From assembly GCA_017607445.1 (NCBI GenBank), contig JAEVHH010000004.1, forward strand, positions 5,394,001-5,458,000: 64,000 nt of DNA, given 5' to 3'. Positions 58,654-64,000 of this stretch are shown here, in pieces. This DNA comes from Histoplasma ohiense. Its lineage: Eukaryota; Ascomycota; Eurotiomycetes; Onygenales; Ajellomycetaceae. A program made the translations under genes and the position numbers. Within the stretch, counting starts at the first letter, position 1, and each line of letters begins with the position of its first letter. Under the pieces are notes generated by a model, which made no database searches, was not told where the DNA came from, and worked only from the letters and a program-made list of their open reading frames with translations.

Positions 58654-59330
58654 ATGCTCCATAGTGACCTCCCAGAGGAATGGAAAGATCTGATAATTAG
58701 CGTATTGCTACGCGGTGGTAAAATAAATCTCGAGGGAATCCTTCGAATCTGGAGGATAACCAATCCGCTACAGGGCGTTGACCAGAAAGTCCTATGGCTC
58801 GAGGATGGTTCAGCATCTGCTGGATATCAGCACATATTGAAACACGCGGCGGAATTCGAGGAGCTTGGAATTACCAAAGACCGGCTTGCCGAGCTAGCTG
58901 AAGCTGCTACCACTGTCGGATACCTCGGCGGTATGCAAGGTCATAGACAGCCTGGTCGACCAATCTTCGCCCTTTCATTTTATGGAAAACTCGTCGCAGT
59001 GGCGATATCGGTCGGTTCTAATGGATTTGTGGTTGGTATGAATAGGAGTTCTCTCGATAGATGTTTGGAGAAAAATAATATCAGACGAGATGAACTGGCA
59101 GATCTCGCTAGTTGGCCTGAGGTCAAAGAGTAAGCCATTTTGAACATAATGTTTTTTTATTAGTGCATGAAACTTACTTTAATTCCAGTTGGCTGTGTTG
59201 TGACTGCAAGAGTCGAAACAGAGGCGCATTATGTCATAATTGTCGTCACAAGCACTGCACGAACTGCTCGAACGCTACAGGTTCCCCAGATTCAGAAACA
59301 AATATCTTGTTTCATGGACAATCCACATAG
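58654..59330 (+). CDS. Polymorphic-toxin-like domain protein with C-terminal Cys-rich motif
   Basis: Two exons, 58654-59129 and 59189-59330, give 205 residues; the GT-AG intron joins a split Asp codon. After an N-terminal helical region (1-50), residues about 54-130 read GYQHILKHAAEFEELGI, then helices LAELAEAATTVGYLGG, GRPIFALSFYGKLVAVAI and VGSNGFVVGMN. A leading His motif, a RPI strand and an NGFxV strand recall nuclease toxin domains of bacterial polymorphic toxins (BECR-type fold); this is recognition from memory, not a search result. Exon 2 encodes WLCCDCKSRNRGALCHNCRHKHCTNC, eight Cys in paired spacing with His, a likely zinc-binding module seen at the ends of many fungal proteins. No signal peptide is seen, so it should act inside the cell, perhaps on RNA. 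Activity is unproven. Confidence 0.6.
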
Positions 59331-62300
59331 TGATATCTGAGGTTAATTATGAGGAGTCAAATAATCAGAGAGAATGGAAAAGACGTGACTTGGTATTTTC
59401 GGTCTTATTGCTGCCATTGTAATGGATGTACAGTCGTGTGGACGCCAGCAGTGTGCTGAATGCATGGCTTGAATGCAAATAACTTCAAAAATCGTGGCCA
59501 TGGTGTGGAGGGAAACATCGCGGCCGTGGGGATAAATTCATGTGATGATCGACGTTGGGCGGTTAGCGGGAGGCCAAAAGCAGCCGCGAAAACGGCCATT
59601 TTCAGCCGCTGGCTAACCGTCACATTGTTATATGGAGTAAAAGTACCTGAAAGTCATCAGAGTTTAAAAATAGAGATTTGATGCATAGGTCAGGGTTGAG
59701 ACTCGAGGCGCTTGCTCCCTTGGACTGACATAATACTGTCTATCGATACTTCCAAGAAGTCCCCTTTCCAATAACGTTTGATTCGAAACGCCATGCTATG
59801 TTTATATCATACACCAAGATATGTTTCGTCCCAAATAAAGACAGCATGCCGGAATTAAAGGATAACGATCCCTAGCTTTTTATTTTTGCTCTTTACAGCG
59901 TACTTCACTAACTGGGCCCCTGTAAAGAATCATCGTTTATTGCAGTCGCCAACCGAGCATCCGCCCTGTTTGCCTGGGATTATTATCATCCGGAGTTTTT
60001 GTTCCAGATTACGGACTAGTTTGACGGAGGATATCAATTTTTAGTAACTGTGAAATGCTAGTTTGACATTGGCAGTATGTGTACTATCTATGCTGCGATG
60101 ATGTCGGCTATCGATGATGCATTCTGCTCCCCCCAATTCTTGGGTGCAAGCAGTTGATCGGAAGAAGAACATTGAAACTCCCTAATGTGTCCATCCTGTT
60201 CTGGGTGCTGCTGACTGCCGTTTTTTTTTTAGTAGCTTGCACACTCACTTGATTCTATCCACGCTATTTTCAACAAAAAGTACGGGGACAATGGCTTAAG
60301 GGTATGAATGTATTCCTGTCCGAATTTATAAAACCTCCCTCTGGCAGCGACAAACGAAGCAGTAGTGCATTTCTCGAGAAACCCGTCGATTAGAAATTCT
60401 CGGAAAAAACTGGTTGGAGGCTACATAACTAGATCAAAGATGGCCGCTCGGATAGAAGTACTCTTATTCAAGAAGTGAGGATCTTGGAGAGGCACTGAAA
60501 ACTCTTCTTTCGAGCTTGCCGCACGAAAATTAATTAAAAAACAAGCCTCAGCAAAAGCAAGTGGTGGAAGGGGGCCGCGAACACAGTTATTTAGTTAAAT
60601 TCCAAGACAAACGCACCCTTTTTTTTTTCCGTATCCCACTCGCGATCTGAGAAGACTTGAATATAATATTAGGATGATCTGCCCCTTCAGGCCTCCTTCA
60701 GATCAGATATATTTTGTTGAAAGGACCTGAGACTGTGGGTACAGGTAAATATGGACATCCTTCATCTCGAGATGAAAGTGGCTCTGATGGGAGAAGGTTG
60801 AGATCAAACTGCCACAACTTTCGAGATCTGAGCAGAGAGTTCTAGATCTGTGCTATGACCACGGAACCATATCATCAGGCACCACAAACAAAGCATCCTC
60901 GAAAGGCTGTTCGTCTCGTCATCAATTGGGCTGGGGGTACTAGTTTTTGATATTCGTCGGTCAAAGATGGTATTCTGTAGACTGTAAGAAGGTAGTTTCT
61001 TAGAGAACATTAGGCACGCCCGCTTGAATCGAGGGGCTGAGAGACTTGTAAAGCGGTTTCAAATAGTGGTAGAGGGTGTAAAATTGTACATTTACCACTA
61101 GGTTAAAGGGAGAATTCCCCAATTAACACAGCTTTTAAGTTTTCAGTTTTATGCCTGGAAATCGAACAGAAGGGAACAAGTTTTGAGAGCTAGATTTTTA
61201 GTGAGCTGGCCATTTCCCGTTGAACCGTGATAGAGTTTAATTAATAAGTACGGTTCTTGGTTCCCCGCTGGCTGGCATAAAGGATATCTATAGACTATGT
61301 AATAATTTTATCTAACTAAGACAGCTGTAACTTGAGAATACTGAAGCTTGAAAGCAGGGAACTATGTAAACGTGTCAACTTTCCAGCAATACCAGTGCTT
61401 GCAACGCTGTACAGCACATTGTTGACTCTGTAACGTGTAGCAATAGATGTCAAATTGGTGCATGTTGAGAACATGTACATGTACATGCAATGGGCATACA
61501 AAGGCAGCGTTCAAAAAATCAAAAAAGGCCTCAAAGTTGATCTGACGGGTGTAACATGTTGGGCGGTTATCGCCCACCCTTCCGGGATCATTCTCGTTCC
61601 AGACTTCAGGCGAATAAACTTCCGTCCCGGCGTAGCTACAATACTTAATTATCAGGAGCTAGGGACCTGTCCGTTCCTCCTGATTAGATTGTTTCAGGTT
61701 AGCAGCCAGAAACCGGTTTGACGCCCTTGTAGGAGGAGGGAGGGACAGGTTCAACCATCTTCTCAGGCGTCAAGTGATTCTGTATCCATGCAATCTTACA
61801 CTTGAAAGGCATTCTTGTCGCTCACATGATGTCAATTGTTTCGAAGGTTGAGTGTTCCTTTGTTTTTTGATTTGAACAACCCATACTTGCAGGAAAAGTT
61901 AGGGATTAGAAAGCAAGTGGTGCAATAACTCCTTGCTCAAGCAACCTCCGGCGCGTCCCGCCCATACTCGCCAAGCTATTATTCTGGCTTGCAGAAATCC
62001 CGCAAAGGGTGGCTTCATGGATGCGTTTTGCCAATTCCCCCAAGCTTCTCTCTGTTTGCCGCAGGAGGGAGGGTACAAAAGTTGCGGATTAAACCCTAAT
62101 TAGATGATTGATTTCCTAGATTGAAAACGGAGTGCATGGAAAATATGCCGACTATTCATTCGATACACCTGATGGCGGAAAATTACACCGTCCTCGACGG
62201 GGAAAGTCTGGCTCGAATTGACAAATGTGTGGACAGAATTCATCCTGCTTGCCCGCCCAATCAAACATCTCCTTTGCTTCGTTTTGCTGCAGTATATCTC

Positions 62301-64000
62301 AGATTGAGAGGGCACAAAAGTAAAAAGCCAATGTGCAAGTTCCTCGACGTGCTCGAGACTGAGTTTGAGCTTGCTCTGCGAATGCAGAACGCGCATGTGG
62401 TCAACAGCTTGCAGTGTCTTTATGCGTGTCCTTCCTGCTTCCCCGCTGGCGGTTTGATTGGAAGAGAAAAGAAAGGCCTCAATTTCGATCGCATCATTGG
62501 ATAAAAATTATAGTTCTCAACTGCAAATCATATCCATTGGCCACGGAGATACACGTCCAATGGCGACCTTTGGGTTTGTGTTGTGCAGTCGCTGCATACC
62601 CTTCAAACGAAGAGATGCGGTTTGACAGGTGCAGGTGCGCGCATACAGCCGAACAGGTATTTTGTGCTGAGTGCAAAAGCCGAAAGGGCAAGCTCAAATT
62701 TCATGAATCCTATGGATTCAGTGGATTCAGGTCGGAGATTGAACAGTAGGAGGGTTGTATTGATTGACGGTGATGATGATACCAACCACCACCACCACCA
62801 CCACAAATATTGACATGACGCCAGCATTCAGCGGCGAACCTTCAGCGGCGTGCTGGAGACCACGGTTTCCCCGCTTCTGGTTGATGGAGATCCCAGCAGA
62901 CTGTGAGGCAGGTCTTGTGGAGGTCAAAGTTTCCACAAAGGGAAGAAAAAAGCAATATGAGTAAATAATTTACCTTTTTGACAAGTTGATCGGTCCGGTG
63001 TACCCCAGAAAGAGGCGTTTAGTCTGGGATCGGCTGACAACCAAGGCCTAGAATGGGAGCCATTTCATTGCAAGGAGGTTTTAAAGCCTAAATTGTGGTC
63101 ATGAGAGCATTTATGGACCACGAGTTAAGCCTTTTCCTTCGATGGTGAGAAGTTTGCTTGAGCTTGAGCAGCTTAACTACAAGGCGCATTTGTCTCGATT
63201 CCAATCCAATATCCAAAAAGAAAGAAAAATCCCAAAGAAAATGACGTTGGATCGCCATTGGAGCCTATCACAGCTTGATATTCCATCGAGTTGCTTTAAG
63301 TTGATATTCGAGCCCTCATTAAATCCCCGTTGCTGGTTGATGGTTCACCCTAGTTTCAGGTATCTTGGACGAATTGATGCCCGATATGGCATCAATTCTT
63401 TGGCGTTTGGGATCAATGCGCATATTTGAGGATACCTATGTTTTCAACGACCTCCATCTCATAGTCCTTTCATTCTAGTATTCAATAAATTCAACTGTTG
63501 ATAGTGGTGTGGATAACGGCATCGAATTTCTACGTTCTTATCAGACCAAATTAGCTAGTGGAGGGTAAAAATTGAAGCTCGCAATTGTGAAAACGGAGGC
63601 AAGAGCTGTGAAGAAGAGAAAATTGAACAGGAGAATCAGCATTCGCCTGCATGGTCGATGCTTCTTGTCTTCCACTTTGACTTAATGCATGCACTCCTCT
63701 TTTTGCCGATTATATCGTCCCGCTTTTGTTAGGCGACCTCGACCTGTTTTATCACGTGGACTCCATCAAGCTCTCCAGGGCTCGCATCGGCCAATGGATA
63801 AGCGACGAGAAACCATATTGTATTTCTGGCCGCCCAAAATCTCGCCTCTAAACATCGTCGATGAAGGCGAACATGCCTTTCTTTCGAAATACAAGGCAGG
63901 AATAGCATGATCGAGTTGGACCTACAGCACAGTACTTTGCCGTGTATACCAAATTGCCAGCGTCGGAAACCTTACCTAGCGTGCAGACTCTGTAACAGCA
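59331..64000. other. Gene-poor right end of window
   Basis: Just after the toxin-like gene, 59395-59470 holds a second, frame-broken Cys-rich segment. Beyond it I find only short frames without recognisable domains, such as 62121-62504 (127 residues), 61455-61721 and 63689-63910. Composition is mixed, with several A/T tracts. A gene running off the right edge is possible but not shown. Confidence 0.45.

Noticed and set aside
62121..62504. 127-residue plus-strand frame
   Set aside because: Reasonable composition but no recognised domain, no intron partners and stops upstream; not enough to call a gene.
1..64000. CRISPR array, operons, plasmid or phage features
   Set aside because: No spaced identical repeats of CRISPR type; intron-bearing genes show this is eukaryotic nuclear DNA.

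Overview
This window is nuclear DNA of a filamentous ascomycete. Genes are split by short GT-AG introns, promoters and untranslated regions are long, and there are no operons. Typical fungal families are present (a LaeA-like methyltransferase, a Spo12 protein, a candidate Atg43/DUF1770 protein, APH-type kinases and a FunK1 remnant). Gene-rich segments of balanced composition alternate with AT-rich, repeat-bearing segments, and one decayed gene carries stop codons of the kind repeat-induced point mutation (RIP) makes. This fits Eurotiomycetes, and an onygenalean fungus would be my guess; that placement is inference.

Layout. At 1.2-2.6 kb lies a LaeA-like methyltransferase. From 3.4 to 7 kb is AT-rich repeat ground: an 872-bp terminal-inverted-repeat (TIR) element enclosing a Cys-rich exon-like frame, a head-to-head telomere-like motif, a degenerate tandem repeat, and a second TIR element flanked by TA. 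At 9-11.2 kb is a ten-exon amino-acid transporter, and at 12.8-14.3 kb an intronless Ada-type metal-binding/AraC protein on the minus strand. From 15.5 to 19.6 kb is an AT-rich graveyard with a decayed APH-type gene and a FunK1 kinase remnant.

From 20.4 to 44.3 kb is a housekeeping block: ribosomal protein uL2, a WHIM-domain chromatin protein, the Atg43-like/adenosine kinase divergent pair, an EST1/SMG7 protein, an acyl-CoA dehydrogenase, a Spo12 protein and a SUN-domain Slp1-like ER protein. From 44.4 to 49.4 kb is repeat-rich accessory DNA holding an intact APH-type gene and an unknown 193-residue protein tail to tail. At 50.3-52.3 kb is a Ksp1/Ran1-like kinase with a long upstream region.

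The last 10 kb is sparse. It holds a divergent pair: an unrecognised 302-residue protein, and a 205-residue protein that resembles bacterial polymorphic-toxin nuclease domains and ends in a Cys-rich putative zinc motif. This pair and the two TIR families are the most interesting content.

Most genes here do unrelated jobs. The only linkages I would defend are the 264-bp shared promoter of the Atg43-like and adenosine kinase genes, and possibly the divergent pair at 57.6-59.3 kb. Exon boundaries were placed by eye from splice sites and reading-frame continuity.
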